From Lentisphaerota bacterium (GTDB taxonomy: Bacteria > Verrucomicrobiota > Lentisphaeria > Oligosphaerales > JABHEG01), in assembly GCA_018676675.1 (NCBI GenBank), contig JABHEG010000218.1, positions 50,111 to 114,110 on the forward strand: DNA of 64,000 nucleotides, given 5' to 3'. Each line of letters begins with the position of its first letter. Within the stretch, counting starts at the first letter, position 1. The notes under the pieces are model-generated. The model was not told the DNA's origin. It saw only the letters and a program-made list of their open reading frames with translations, and made no database searches. Position numbers and translations under genes: made by a program. Shown here piece by piece: positions 18,921-28,641 of this stretch.

Positions 18921-19164
18921 AGATTGCCTCCGCATGCTCAAACCAGCAGGCTCCCCGGCAACAAGCGCCCGGTCGCACGAACTCCTTACATCGAACGCTC
19001 TGGACGGTCTCCCGTCGCTACGCATCCCGCCAACCCTACCCTCCACACACGTTGGATGCCAGCCTCACAGTCACCAACACCCAAAGCACTTGCCCCAGCC
19101 CCCCCAGAAGACTATGCTCCCGCACTCCCTTCAAACGCAGCCGAGAAACCAGGAGAGACACGGA

Positions 19165-19752
19165 ATGGGCGACTGGATCACTCTTTTTGACGGCACCACG
19201 CTGAATGGCTGGAAGGCCACCGGAAATCCTGAAGGTTGGATCGTTGAGGACGGGTGCATCAAGTGCCTGGCTCTGAAGGGCGGCTACCTGGCCACTGATG
19301 CCCAGTTCGAGAATTTCGTGCTCGAACTCCAGTACAAGACGGAGGCCGATGTCAACAGTGGCATCTTCTTCCGGTGGTCGGATCTGGCAGACCCAGTCCA
19401 TACAGGCCTCGAAATACAGATCCTTGACACGTTTGCCAAAGAAACCCTCGGCAAGCAGGACTCGGGCGCCCTCTACGACCTCATCCCGCCATCGACGAAT
19501 GCGGCGAAACCCGCCGGGGAGTGGACAGACTTTCGGCTTGAGTGCAACGGCCCGATGATCCATCTTGATCAGAACGGCAAACGCATCCTGGATGTCGACA
19601 TTGGTGTGTTCGACACGCCCGGAAAGAGCCCGGATGGGACCGACAACAAGTTCAAATACGCGTGGAAGGATATGCCTCGCCGGGGACACATCGGTCTTCA
19701 GGATCACAACGGGGTGATCTGGTTCCGGAATCTGCGCATCCGCGAGCTTTAG
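19165..19752 (+). CDS. DUF1080 (3-keto-disaccharide hydrolase-type) protein
   Basis: The protein has 195 residues from ATG 19165, with AGGAG nine bases upstream. Almost the whole chain is the DUF1080 beta-sandwich: 'WITLFDGTTLNGWKATG', 'DVNSGIFFRWSD', 'GEWTDFRLECNGPMIHL', 'RGHIGLQDHNGVIWFRNLRI'. There is no signal peptide, as in the paralogue at 6120-6824, so it is probably cytoplasmic. It is the first gene of a plus-strand run with the CBM9/DUF6259 and SUMF1-LamG genes, spaced 26 and 13 bases. The 244-base region shared with the divergent TPP gene must hold both promoters. Confidence 0.88.
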   Translation: MGDWITLFDGTTLNGWKATGNPEGWIVEDGCIKCLALKGGYLATDAQFENFVLELQYKTEADVNSGIFFRWSDLADPVHTGLEIQILDTFAKETLGKQDSGALYDLIPPSTNAAKPAGEWTDFRLECNGPMIHLDQNGKRILDVDIGVFDTPGKSPDGTDNKFKYAWKDMPRRGHIGLQDHNGVIWFRNLRIREL

Positions 19753-19778
19753 TCTACCGATAACAAAGGACTCGCGAT

Positions 19779-22700
19779 ATGGCTCCTCGACATCGCTACG
19801 TGGTACTGCTGCTGGTCTCGATTGCATCCGCCTGGGAAGGCCGCGTCTGCGCAGAACTGCCACACCTGACCGCCTGTCGTGCCGCGTCCCCGATCACAGT
19901 TGACGGGAAGCTCGACGAGCCGGCCTGGGACCTGAGCATCGTCGCAGGCGAAATGCGCCTTCTAAGCTCACGACAGGCCGCCGCCCGGGCGACCACGTTC
20001 AGCATCCTCCACGACGATGCGGCCCTGTACATCGGCGTCACCTGCAGCATTCCCTCAGGCGGCAGCCAACGGCTCCCGAAGGCAAAGGCAAACGTGCACG
20101 ACGGACCGGCGTACGCCGACGAAGCCATCGAGTGCTACCTCCAGCCAGCCGGCTCCTCGGACTACTACCACTTCGCGGTCAACGCCATAGGGACGCGCTA
20201 CGACGGCAAGGGGTTCGACAAGAGCTGGAACTGCGATTGGGCCGTCACGTGCACCCGGAACGAGAAGGCGTGGGTCGCGGAGATGCGCATCCCGTTCGCC
20301 GGTCTCGGGATTGAACGGGCGCCAACCGCCCTGGCGGACTGGCGCTTCAACCTCTCCCGTAACGACAAGATAAACCAGCAATACCACACGTGGGCCGACC
20401 TCAAGCGCGGCTTCCATGAACCGCAGAGCTTCGGCGTTCTTCATTTCTCCCAAGCCACGGTGGGCTGGGGCCCTGCCAGCCTCTACCGGGAAGGCAAAGA
20501 TGTCGCCTTGACAGCCCCCGTCCAGGCAGGAAAGACGGTAGCAACCATCAAAGGCGAACTGCGCATCCGGTCAGCAGCCGGAGACTTTTTCCTCGAGCCG
20601 ACAGTGCCCCTTGCTGCCGGGAAGGGAGGGCAGATGCACGCCGCTGCCGCCGATGCATTCCAGCCGGGAACGGGTATCTGGTTCCATGCGCGCGTACGTC
20701 TTGCAGACGCCGTCCTTTACAGTTCCCCGCCCCTCACCGTTCCTCCTGATGCCCTGCGTCCACCCGAGCCGGAGAAGCCATCCCCCGTCACCATCGGGAA
20801 TGACAGTGTAGCACTGACCTTTGATCGGCACACCGGGCGACTCCTCGCGGCTCGCAACACACCAAACGGGCTCGATGTGACTTTCGGGGAGAGGGGCTTA
20901 CCGATCGCCGAAATCGAGACCGTCCGGTACCTCAAGAATCCCCGGTTCTTCCGCGAGGAGGACACCACGCAAGTCGTCCCCGACCACGAAACACTGGTCA
21001 AGATGACCAAGGCAACCACGGAAGCAGGCCAGGAGCTGACCATCGAGCACCGCATCGCCGGGTATATCCCTCTGCAGTTGCGCGTTGTGGTCCCGCCGAA
21101 AGGCGTCGAAACGCAGTGGTACATGCGGCTCGACAACCAACGCACGTTGCGCCCAAGCAAATCCGTCGTCGTCCACCGGATGCGTTACCCTTGTCTAGAC
21201 GGCCTGCCGGAAACACTGTTCGGCGAAGCGCCTTTCGTAGTGGTGCCCGTGTTGATGGGGCAGAAGTTCCCGGACCCCGGGAGAACGCTCGGACAGAAGC
21301 GCCCGGTCTCCTACATTGGCCAGGCAACGATGGGGTGGTTCGATTTCTACGGCAGCAACGGTGGCCTGTACATCAAAGTCGGAGACCTCGGGCCTCTCCC
21401 TCAAACGGACCTCATCCTCCAGAGCGACACCACCACGCGTCGACTGCGGCTCGGAGTCCAGCGTTGGGCGCTCTGTTGGCCGGGCGAGGTGTTTGAGCCC
21501 GGTCCATGCGGTGTGGCTGTCCACGGCGGGGATTGGCACCGGGCTGCCGATCTCTACCGGACCTGGTTCCGCGGCAATTTCTCCCCTCACCCTGTGCCGG
21601 ACTGGCTCAGGGAAGCAGACGGCTATGTGATGAGCGGCGGGCCGGGCTACGAATTCGCCGACTTCCCGCGCGCAATCCGGCATGCTCAGGCTATGGGAAT
21701 CAGCTACATCCAGCTCTGGAGCGAGATGACCGGAGGCGATATCTCTTACCACGCGTTCGCCTTCCCCAACCCGTACATGGGAACCGAGCAGGAGCTGACA
21801 CGCGCCGTGGCCGAGCTGCACAAGGCAGGGGGACACGTTGGGGTCTATCTCAATTTCAACACGGGTGATCCGCTGCTCGGGACCTTCGTGCGCCAGCCTC
21901 GCCTCGCTCAAAAAATCCCCCGGAACATCCCACGCCCAGCTCCAGACTACATGACCGACAACTGGGTGCAGCAGAGCCTCATGAGCCATGCCGGCAGCTA
22001 CTCAATGTGGGCCACCACCGTGCCCGGCTACATCGACGACTACTGGAACCAGTGCCCCGCCGCCGAAAAGTGGACCGATTTTTATCACTACTGGGTGGTC
22101 AACAAATGGGCCAAGGAGTACAAGATCGACGTCTGGTACCTGGATAGTTGCCCCGTCTCCCGAGGGAGTCCGTGTTTCGCCTTCGATCACGGTCACACCA
22201 GGCCCGTGCCGGAGGGGCAAAGCATCATCAACTTCTACAAGCGTTTGAAAAGAAACAAGCCCAAACGGTTCTGCATCATGCAGGAATACTCCTCCGACCG
22301 TCTCCTGCCCTACAGCACCCATGCCCTCGGCCTAATGTGGCACCCGAAGCACGCACACCCGGAGGTGGTTCGCTACACCTTGCCCGAATACCCGCTCTTC
22401 TCAGGAATGTGCAACGGGCGGGCGGGCCTCAAGCAGTTCTACCCGGACGAAAAGCCAACCCCAAGAGACGGCAGCGAACGGGTCTTTCTTATCGGCAACC
22501 GTTTCGAATTCCCCATGAACACACGTCCGCCGGATATGGTCGATCCGTGGAAGCGCGACATTGTCGCCCTGCGCAGAGCCTGCGGACCGGAGATGAACCA
22601 TGGTGATTTCCTGGACAACATTGGACTTGGCCCGCTGCCCGAACACGTGCACGCCCGAGCGTTCCGCAACCTGGGCCACACGCGCATCGTCATCACACTC

Positions 22701-22931
22701 CTCGACCGACGACGCGAGAAACGCTCACCGTTCCCTCTTGCCCTCGCCCTCAGCGACATGAAGGTTGGGGCTCCCCGAAAGGCGGTACTCAGAACACTGG
22801 CAGGAAAGACACACGATCTGGCCCCAGTCCATGCCGCGGGCCTCTGTACAGTCGAGATCCCCGTCTACAACGACCGGCCCGCCGCCGTTTTCATTGACAC
22901 CGATGTACCCGCCGCCGCGGCCGCAGAGTAA
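19779..22931 (+). CDS. Secreted CBM9-like / DUF6259 glycoside-hydrolase-type protein
   Basis: The protein has 1050 residues with a signal peptide (core YVVLLLVSIASAW). Residues about 30-225 match the CBM9-like sugar-binding domain ('ITVDGKLDEPAWD', 'DEAIECYLQP', 'WVAEMRIPFAGLG'). From about 335 onward there is a galactose-mutarotase-like beta part, then a TIM-barrel region of the DUF6259 type: 'GISYIQLWSEMTGGDISYHA', 'GGHVGVYLNFNTGDPLLG', 'DVWYLDSCPVSRGSPCFAFD'. The acidic residues in the last motif are candidate catalytic ones. It probably cleaves an extracellular glycan. It sits between DUF1080 and SUMF1-LamG in one transcript. Confidence 0.8.
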   Translation: MAPRHRYVVLLLVSIASAWEGRVCAELPHLTACRAASPITVDGKLDEPAWDLSIVAGEMRLLSSRQAAARATTFSILHDDAALYIGVTCSIPSGGSQRLPKAKANVHDGPAYADEAIECYLQPAGSSDYYHFAVNAIGTRYDGKGFDKSWNCDWAVTCTRNEKAWVAEMRIPFAGLGIERAPTALADWRFNLSRNDKINQQYHTWADLKRGFHEPQSFGVLHFSQATVGWGPASLYREGKDVALTAPVQAGKTVATIKGELRIRSAAGDFFLEPTVPLAAGKGGQMHAAAADAFQPGTGIWFHARVRLADAVLYSSPPLTVPPDALRPPEPEKPSPVTIGNDSVALTFDRHTGRLLAARNTPNGLDVTFGERGLPIAEIETVRYLKNPRFFREEDTTQVVPDHETLVKMTKATTEAGQELTIEHRIAGYIPLQLRVVVPPKGVETQWYMRLDNQRTLRPSKSVVVHRMRYPCLDGLPETLFGEAPFVVVPVLMGQKFPDPGRTLGQKRPVSYIGQATMGWFDFYGSNGGLYIKVGDLGPLPQTDLILQSDTTTRRLRLGVQRWALCWPGEVFEPGPCGVAVHGGDWHRAADLYRTWFRGNFSPHPVPDWLREADGYVMSGGPGYEFADFPRAIRHAQAMGISYIQLWSEMTGGDISYHAFAFPNPYMGTEQELTRAVAELHKAGGHVGVYLNFNTGDPLLGTFVRQPRLAQKIPRNIPRPAPDYMTDNWVQQSLMSHAGSYSMWATTVPGYIDDYWNQCPAAEKWTDFYHYWVVNKWAKEYKIDVWYLDSCPVSRGSPCFAFDHGHTRPVPEGQSIINFYKRLKRNKPKRFCIMQEYSSDRLLPYSTHALGLMWHPKHAHPEVVRYTLPEYPLFSGMCNGRAGLKQFYPDEKPTPRDGSERVFLIGNRFEFPMNTRPPDMVDPWKRDIVALRRACGPEMNHGDFLDNIGLGPLPEHVHARAFRNLGHTRIVITLLDRRREKRSPFPLALALSDMKVGAPRKAVLRTLAGKTHDLAPVHAAGLCTVEIPVYNDRPAAVFIDTDVPAAAAAE

Positions 22932-22944
22932 CAGGAGCCGCCGT

Positions 22945-24480
22945 ATGACCATCCCTCTTCGCTCCATAGTCTCTTCTCTCGCCTTCTTCTCACTCGCCAT
23001 GTGCGCAGTGTCCGCGGATGACGACGTACGCATCAGCACGTACGACACGATGCCCCAAATTCTCGTCCCCGGTGGGACGTTTCTCATGGGCACAGATGAT
23101 GACGGCGCATTCGGGCGGACCGATGAGTTCCCCCCACACCGCGTCGTCCTGAGCCCGTATTGGATGGATCGCCATGAAGTCACCAATGAGCAATTTGTCA
23201 CCTTCCTCAATACCTCGATCAAAGGTGACCGGGCACGTATCTATGCCTACTGCGATCCGGGAAGCCCCGATTGCCGGATCATCTGCGATCGGGAGAACGG
23301 GGTCTGTACGGTCGAACGAGGCTATGGACAGCATCCCGTGCTGACAGTCTCCTGGGACGGTGCCAACACCTACGCACGATTCGTCCACCGGCGACTGCCG
23401 ACCGAAGCAGAGTGGGAGTTCGCCGCCCGAGGAACAGACGGCCGCCGCTACCCTTGGGGTAGTGACTGGATCCCCAGGCAAACCACCGTGCGGGAGTCAA
23501 GCCGCGGGAAGCCACGCCCGGTCGAAGTCACCAAGGGAGATGTCTCGCCATTTGGCGCCCACGACATGGCCGGCAACGCCCGCGAGTGGGTGGCTGATGC
23601 CTGGCAGGAAGACTACTACCAGACAAGCCCTGTCCACGACCCCATCAACGAGGGCCCCGCTTCACGCCACACAGTCCGAGGCGGCGCCTGGTGCCTGACC
23701 GAGTGGGACGCACGGGTGACGTCGCGCAAGGGATTGATTCGCCCATGCAAACGTCGCTACCTGGGGTTCCGTTGCGCAGAAACAGTCCCCAAGCCCCTCC
23801 CTCCGCCCGAGAAGGTCAGCGACGATGTCCTTTTCTATGCGCCCATGGACGGCGCCCTCCATGCGGCCGCGGCCTGCGGTAGCCGACGACCACTCAAGGA
23901 ACCAAAGGCGGTCACATTTGTGAAAGGCCACAGAGGACAGGCAGCTCTGTTGGGGGCCGACCCGCAGCGCCGCTATTGGGTCGACTACGTGACCGAGAGT
24001 AACATCGACCTGGCAAAGGGGACGCTGGCGCTCTGGGCGCAACCCCTGGGCTGGGACGGCGACGCAAAGGGCTTCCGCTACTTCTTCATGATTCGCGACG
24101 AATCCCTGGCAAAATTCTACCTGTATCGCTTCATCACCGACAACCTCATGGTGCTGGCCGGCAATGGCATAGAAGGCCAGTGGGGGGCGATATCGAAGCC
24201 GACGACTGGATGGAAAGATGGCGAATGGCGTCACCTGGCGGTCACGTGGGATGGCCCTGATGTTGTCCTGTACGTCAACGGAACGCCGCTCGGAAAAACG
24301 CGTGTTCCTGAAGGAAAGAGGTTCCGCGGACTCCCGCAGTTCTTCAGTGTCGGGCAGGCCCAAAACTGGGATGCCTCAAAGTACCCCGCGCAGACCGCGA
24401 TCGATGAAGTCGTGATCTTCTCCCGGCCGCTCAGCGCTCGGGAGATCCTCGCGGAACGCGACCGGCAGACGACCCCGTAA
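22945..24480 (+). CDS. SUMF1/FGE-fold domain fused to a LamG-like domain, secreted
   Basis: The protein has 511 residues from ATG 22945 (CAGGAG upstream) with a signal peptide (about 1-24). The SUMF1 (formylglycine-generating-enzyme) fold covers about 35-275: 'VPGGTFLMGTDDDG', 'WMDRHEVTNEQFVTFLN', 'RLPTEAEWEFAARG', 'HDMAGNAREWVAD' and 'RRYLGFRC'. A concanavalin/LamG-like sugar-binding domain follows (about 290-505; 'DGEWRHLAVTWDGPDVVLYV'). In true FGE the 'GGSW' strand leads to two copper-binding cysteines five residues apart. Here it reads GGAWC (Cys250) and the second Cys is missing, so it is probably not the activator of the neighbouring sulfatases. A binding or other SUMF1-family role is more likely. 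Confidence 0.8.
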   Translation: MTIPLRSIVSSLAFFSLAMCAVSADDDVRISTYDTMPQILVPGGTFLMGTDDDGAFGRTDEFPPHRVVLSPYWMDRHEVTNEQFVTFLNTSIKGDRARIYAYCDPGSPDCRIICDRENGVCTVERGYGQHPVLTVSWDGANTYARFVHRRLPTEAEWEFAARGTDGRRYPWGSDWIPRQTTVRESSRGKPRPVEVTKGDVSPFGAHDMAGNAREWVADAWQEDYYQTSPVHDPINEGPASRHTVRGGAWCLTEWDARVTSRKGLIRPCKRRYLGFRCAETVPKPLPPPEKVSDDVLFYAPMDGALHAAAACGSRRPLKEPKAVTFVKGHRGQAALLGADPQRRYWVDYVTESNIDLAKGTLALWAQPLGWDGDAKGFRYFFMIRDESLAKFYLYRFITDNLMVLAGNGIEGQWGAISKPTTGWKDGEWRHLAVTWDGPDVVLYVNGTPLGKTRVPEGKRFRGLPQFFSVGQAQNWDASKYPAQTAIDEVVIFSRPLSAREILAERDRQTTP

Positions 24481-24595
24481 CCCCGTTTGAGGGCACCCCG
24501 GGCAGGAACCGCGAAGAAGCAGTCGGGGGATGACCTTCGACTGTGCTCAGGTTCTTCGAGCACCCCCTCCCACCTTGGCTGTCTTCCTATGGCCT

Positions 24596-24623
24596 CAATC
24601 TGGGAGGAACCGCCGTGCCCCGA
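24596..24623. repeat. Diverged third copy of the 30-bp intergenic repeat
   Basis: It starts CAATCTGGGAGGAACCGCC and matches 24 of 28 bases of the pair at 6032-6104. It lies in the 262-base gap upstream of the sulfatase gene. Confidence 0.6.
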
Positions 24624-24669
24624 CGGACCAGATCTCGAAGTCACCCCCCGGAGGGCAACCCCCGCATGC

Positions 24670-24698
24670 TTGCAGACCATCCGCACTGAGCGTATGAT
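24670..24698 (+). promoter_or_regulatory. Sigma-70-like promoter for the sulfatase gene at 24743
   Basis: TTGCAG (24670-24675), 17 bases, TATGAT (24693-24698). The -10 matches 5 of 6 and the -35 matches 3 of 6. The start codon is 45 bases downstream. Confidence 0.4.
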
Positions 24699-24742
24699 GT
24701 ATGCACTCTGCTCATCCCACCGAACAGATATCGGAGACGCAA

Positions 24743-26326
24743 ATGAACCAACACGGCCTCCGCTTCGACACGGACCGCCGCCCGTTCCTGCGCGCCCTGA
24801 TGGCCGGCGCTGCACTGACAGCTACCGTCTGCACCAGGACTCTCGCAGCCCCCCCCAAACCCGAGAAGCTCAACATCCTGCTGATCGTAGCGGAAGACAT
24901 GGGGGCCCAATTGGGGTGCTATGGCGATGTCCAGGTCAAGACGCCACGGCTCGACCAGTTCGCAAACGAAGGCGTTCGCTTTGAGAATGCGTTCGTCACC
25001 CAGGCATCCTGCAGCCCCTCCCGGAGCAGCATCCTGACAGGGCTCTACCCCCATCAGAACGGCCAGCTGGGCTTGGCACACTACGGCTTCCGGATCCCGA
25101 AGGGGCTCCCCAATATCCCACGCCTTCTCAAAGCAGCGGGCTACCGAACTGGCATTATGGGCAAACTCCATGTGAACCCGGAAAGCGAATTCCCATTCGA
25201 CTTCCGCGGAACCGCACACGGCAAGACACGTGACGTCCGAGCCACGGCCAAGACAGCCGCAGAATTCATGGGACAAAACGGTGAGAAGCCTTTCTTCCTC
25301 TACCTCAACTTCGCGGATGCCCACACGCCGTTGAGCAACCAGGTAGCAGGCGAGCCCAAAGTCCCAACCAAGGCTGCCGACGTAATCCCCTGGCCCTTCT
25401 TGGGCGTGGACACCCCGGACCTGCGCAAGCGCGTTGCGGGGTACTACAACTGCGTACGTCGTGTGGACCTGGGTGTCGGCCTTACACTGGACGCTCTGCA
25501 AGAGGCAGGGCATGCGGAGGACACGCTGGTCATCTTCATCGGTGACCACGGCCCGCCGTTCTGCCGCGGGAAGACAACCTGTTACGAAGCCGGTCTCCGC
25601 ATTCCGTTCATTGTCCGCTGGCCGGCCAAAAGTAAAGCCGGTCTGGTCAGCAACCAGCTCATCTCCACCATCGACCTTTTGCCGACAATCGCGGAAGCTG
25701 CCGGCGCGCCCTGCCCCGCCGGTCTCCCCGGTGAGTCGCTGAGCCGTTTGCTCACAGGAACGCCGGCCCCCTGGCGCAAAACACTCTTCGCAGGGTTCAC
25801 CAACCACGGGCCAACCGGATATTTCCCCCAGCGCTCGATCCGCGATTCCCGATACAAACTGATCGCGAACCTACTCGCCGACGACCGAGGACACCCGGGC
25901 GGCCCGGTTGATGGATGCCCGGCCTTCAAGCTGTCGCAGACAGAAGCCTGCACAGACAAGAAGGTCGTGGCCGCCTACAAAATGATGAAGGCCCCACCAC
26001 CGGAAGAGCTCTATGATCTGCAGGCAGACCCTGCCGAGCTGACTAACCTGGCGGGGCGCCCAGAGCTCAATGAGGTCCAGACACGTCTCCGCGCCGCGTT
26101 GCAGGACTGGCGCACACGAACGCAGGATCCCACCACAACCGCCGCAGGGCTCGCCGCACTGACAAGATTCCAGGACCAGGCGAAGGCGCAGATCAAGAAG
26201 AGGATCGCTGCCGGCAAGGCGAAGGCCAAGAAGGAAGGCCGCGCGTTCCGTCGCCGTGATTTCCACAGGTGCAGCCAGCTCAAAGCAACCTACTTTGTGC
26301 CGACCGCACCGCGAGAGACCAAGTAG
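24743..26326 (+). CDS. Sulfatase, probably Tat-exported
   Basis: The protein has 527 residues. ATG 24743 with GGAG upstream puts a Tat-like leader at the N-terminus ('DRRPFLRALMAGAALTATVC'). The sulfatase core begins 'LNILLIVAEDMGAQLGCYGD'; the modification site is Cys90 in CSPSR followed by 'SILTGLYPHQNGQ'. Later come 'GIMGKLHV', 'LVIFIGDHGPPFCRGKTTCY' and 'IRDSRYKLIANLL'. The C-terminal 60 residues are basic and Lys-rich (from about 470). Export by Tat fits a sulfatase folded and modified in the cytoplasm first. The DUF3352 gene follows after 15 bases. The substrate is unknown. Confidence 0.92.
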   Translation: MNQHGLRFDTDRRPFLRALMAGAALTATVCTRTLAAPPKPEKLNILLIVAEDMGAQLGCYGDVQVKTPRLDQFANEGVRFENAFVTQASCSPSRSSILTGLYPHQNGQLGLAHYGFRIPKGLPNIPRLLKAAGYRTGIMGKLHVNPESEFPFDFRGTAHGKTRDVRATAKTAAEFMGQNGEKPFFLYLNFADAHTPLSNQVAGEPKVPTKAADVIPWPFLGVDTPDLRKRVAGYYNCVRRVDLGVGLTLDALQEAGHAEDTLVIFIGDHGPPFCRGKTTCYEAGLRIPFIVRWPAKSKAGLVSNQLISTIDLLPTIAEAAGAPCPAGLPGESLSRLLTGTPAPWRKTLFAGFTNHGPTGYFPQRSIRDSRYKLIANLLADDRGHPGGPVDGCPAFKLSQTEACTDKKVVAAYKMMKAPPPEELYDLQADPAELTNLAGRPELNEVQTRLRAALQDWRTRTQDPTTTAAGLAALTRFQDQAKAQIKKRIAAGKAKAKKEGRAFRRRDFHRCSQLKATYFVPTAPRETK

Positions 26327-26341
26327 GCAGGAGGTGCCAAC

Positions 26342-28516
26342 ATGATAGCCGGAAAGAACATCATCTCATTGTTGAGCGCCACGCTCCTCACGGTCAGTGC
26401 CGCCGTTTGCCTGAGCCAGGATGCCGACGAACAGGAGTCTGTCGAGGCTCCCCCTGAATGGACCCTGCGCCTCAGCATTCCCAACACCGCCCTGCTCTCA
26501 CAGACCATCGGGCAATCGGAGGGAATCGTCAAAGCCCGCCAGGATCCCCTATGGAGCTCGGCGGAGCAGTTCATGAGTAGCGCCCGGGCCCTCGTGTGCC
26601 AGTACCTAACCAGCGATGGCCCCGCTTCACTCGACAAGCTCTGGCCAAAACGCTGGGACCTCTACGTCTTCGCCCTGCCGGAAGACACAGATGAAGTGGA
26701 GGAACCCGTCGTTGTTGTCATCGGTGATATGGCCGGCAACGGAACAGCTCTGCACGAGCTCTGGGAAGACCGCGTGTTGCCGCGTCTCAAGACCGTCGCA
26801 CCGAAGGTCGTGGTAACGTCATCTTCCCTGGAGGAGGGACTCCTATACACGCTGGAGACCAGAGGGAAACCGACTCTGGGGATGGTGTTCAGCGGGGAGT
26901 CACTGATTCTTGGACTGCCGGACAATGTGGCTGCCATCGCCGACGTGCCCGCCAAACAACGTACGCTCCTCCCCGAAGCTCAGCTCTGGAAGGACGTGAC
27001 CTCAAACGCTCTCCCCAACGCGATTGCCCAGGTGGCCATGGATGGAGCAGCGGCCATGCAGCGCGTCCTGTCCGCCTTCCCCGAAGGCAGTCAGGAACGA
27101 CGGCAGGCTCAGTTTTTCGGCCTCGAGGCGGTGACCAGTGTCATGTGTAGCACAGCCCCGGAGTCAGGGCGCTTCCAGGAACGGTACGTGGCAACACTTG
27201 CCCCAGACCGGATTATGGGCCTGCAGCGCATCCTGCTCGGTCGAAAACCCATTGTATCCAAGAGCCGCCTGTTCGTGCCCGGAGACGTGGCGTTCTACCT
27301 GGCCTTCTCAGTCACCAACGGTCTGGATATGTGGACCGCCGTCCGCGATGAACTCGTGCCCCTGCATGGCGATGAAGTCAGGGCAAAGTCGGAAAAGGCC
27401 ATCGCCCACATCAGCTCCCAGTTGGGCCTGGACTTCGAGCAGGATGTCCTTACCCAGATCGGCCCGGAAGTGTTCGTCGCCGTCGATATTCCACCGAATG
27501 CGGACTGGAGTAGTAAAGGCAAGAAGAGGTTCCGCATGCGTGAGGCCCCAATCCTGGTAGGTTTCCAGATTCAGGACAGGACGGTTGCTCAGGACCTGCT
27601 CAAGACGATTCTCACCAGCCCGTTGGCGGTCGGTGCCGGAGTAACCGATCAGGTCGAACGGTATGAAGACGTGGAGATCCACTTTGTTGACTTCCCCAAG
27701 GCCAAACGGGGTGGTCAGTTAGCCTACGCGCTGATCGCGGACTTTGCGGTGTTCGCGCGTGACGGCGACACGCTGCGCGACGCAATTGACGCGTTGGTCG
27801 ACCGGGAGAGTATTGCCGCAACCGAGCTCTATGCCGCCGACGGGAAAAGCGCCCCGGCCCCGCTGCTCCTCGACCTCTATGCCAACCTGCTCCCTATTGC
27901 GAAGGATGTCGTAACGGCACGGCTGCCCGACGAGAAGCCGGTACTCGCCCCGCTTGTGCCTGCCCTGACGGCAGTTCTGGAACACACGGGGCCGTCGCGT
28001 TTTTCACTGCGCGCAACCGATACGGAACTCCAAATCGATGGGCACGCTCCACTCCCACTGCTGACAGGTGGAACGACCGCAGCCGGACTTGACCAGCTGG
28101 TGAAGCCGCCGGCCGCACGCAAGGCCAAACTGGCACGGCAGCGAATGCGACAACTCTCCCGGAGCCTCCGCCGGTACCATCGCGTTAACAAGACACCTCC
28201 CGAAGCCCTGGAGGCCCTCACACCACGCTTCGCAAAGAAGCGACCGACCGACCCCTTCACCGATGGCGCCGACTTTGGGTACGGTGTGTCCCACAGCGGA
28301 AAGAACTGGGTACTGACCAGTGTGGGACCCGATGGCGTTGCCGATATCCCGGTGGACGAATTTGTCCAACAGGAATGGGAGGCCATTCGACGGGCAGACA
28401 CACCGGAAGCAAAAGCCGAGGCCGAACGCCTGGTCTATCGGTTCAAAGCGGAGAGCAGCCAGGCCGAAAAGGGCTGGGGAGATGAAGGCGACATCGTCGA
28501 GACCGGCAAGTGGTAA
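26342..28516 (+). CDS. DUF3352 secreted protein with GspG-like C-terminus
   Basis: The protein has 724 residues, with GGAGG eight bases before ATG 26342 and a signal peptide (about 1-25). The long middle part fits DUF3352: 'FVPGDVAFYLAFSVTNGLDM', 'LGLDFEQDVLTQIGPEVFVA', 'FAVFARDGDTLRDAIDAL'. Near 595-690 a helix is followed by 'NKTPPEALEALTPRF', 'RPTDPFTDGADFGYG' and 'WVLTSVGPDGVADI', which resembles the globular tail of major pseudopilins (GspG) without the prepilin leader. DUF3352 has no assigned function. The gene is downstream of a sulfatase and upstream of a damaged pseudopilin gene, and might act in cell-surface or secretion functions. Confidence 0.72.
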   Translation: MIAGKNIISLLSATLLTVSAAVCLSQDADEQESVEAPPEWTLRLSIPNTALLSQTIGQSEGIVKARQDPLWSSAEQFMSSARALVCQYLTSDGPASLDKLWPKRWDLYVFALPEDTDEVEEPVVVVIGDMAGNGTALHELWEDRVLPRLKTVAPKVVVTSSSLEEGLLYTLETRGKPTLGMVFSGESLILGLPDNVAAIADVPAKQRTLLPEAQLWKDVTSNALPNAIAQVAMDGAAAMQRVLSAFPEGSQERRQAQFFGLEAVTSVMCSTAPESGRFQERYVATLAPDRIMGLQRILLGRKPIVSKSRLFVPGDVAFYLAFSVTNGLDMWTAVRDELVPLHGDEVRAKSEKAIAHISSQLGLDFEQDVLTQIGPEVFVAVDIPPNADWSSKGKKRFRMREAPILVGFQIQDRTVAQDLLKTILTSPLAVGAGVTDQVERYEDVEIHFVDFPKAKRGGQLAYALIADFAVFARDGDTLRDAIDALVDRESIAATELYAADGKSAPAPLLLDLYANLLPIAKDVVTARLPDEKPVLAPLVPALTAVLEHTGPSRFSLRATDTELQIDGHAPLPLLTGGTTAAGLDQLVKPPAARKAKLARQRMRQLSRSLRRYHRVNKTPPEALEALTPRFAKKRPTDPFTDGADFGYGVSHSGKNWVLTSVGPDGVADIPVDEFVQQEWEAIRRADTPEAKAEAERLVYRFKAESSQAEKGWGDEGDIVETGKW

Positions 28517-28641
28517 GTACACCGTGTTCCCTCCGGCAGAGACGTCCTTCGGCCTTTGCAGGGCGCTTGCGCGCCGGCCAACGCGAGTGTCTATTACATG
28601 AAGCGAAATGACGTTATCAGAGTGGATGCCGCCCAGTAATA

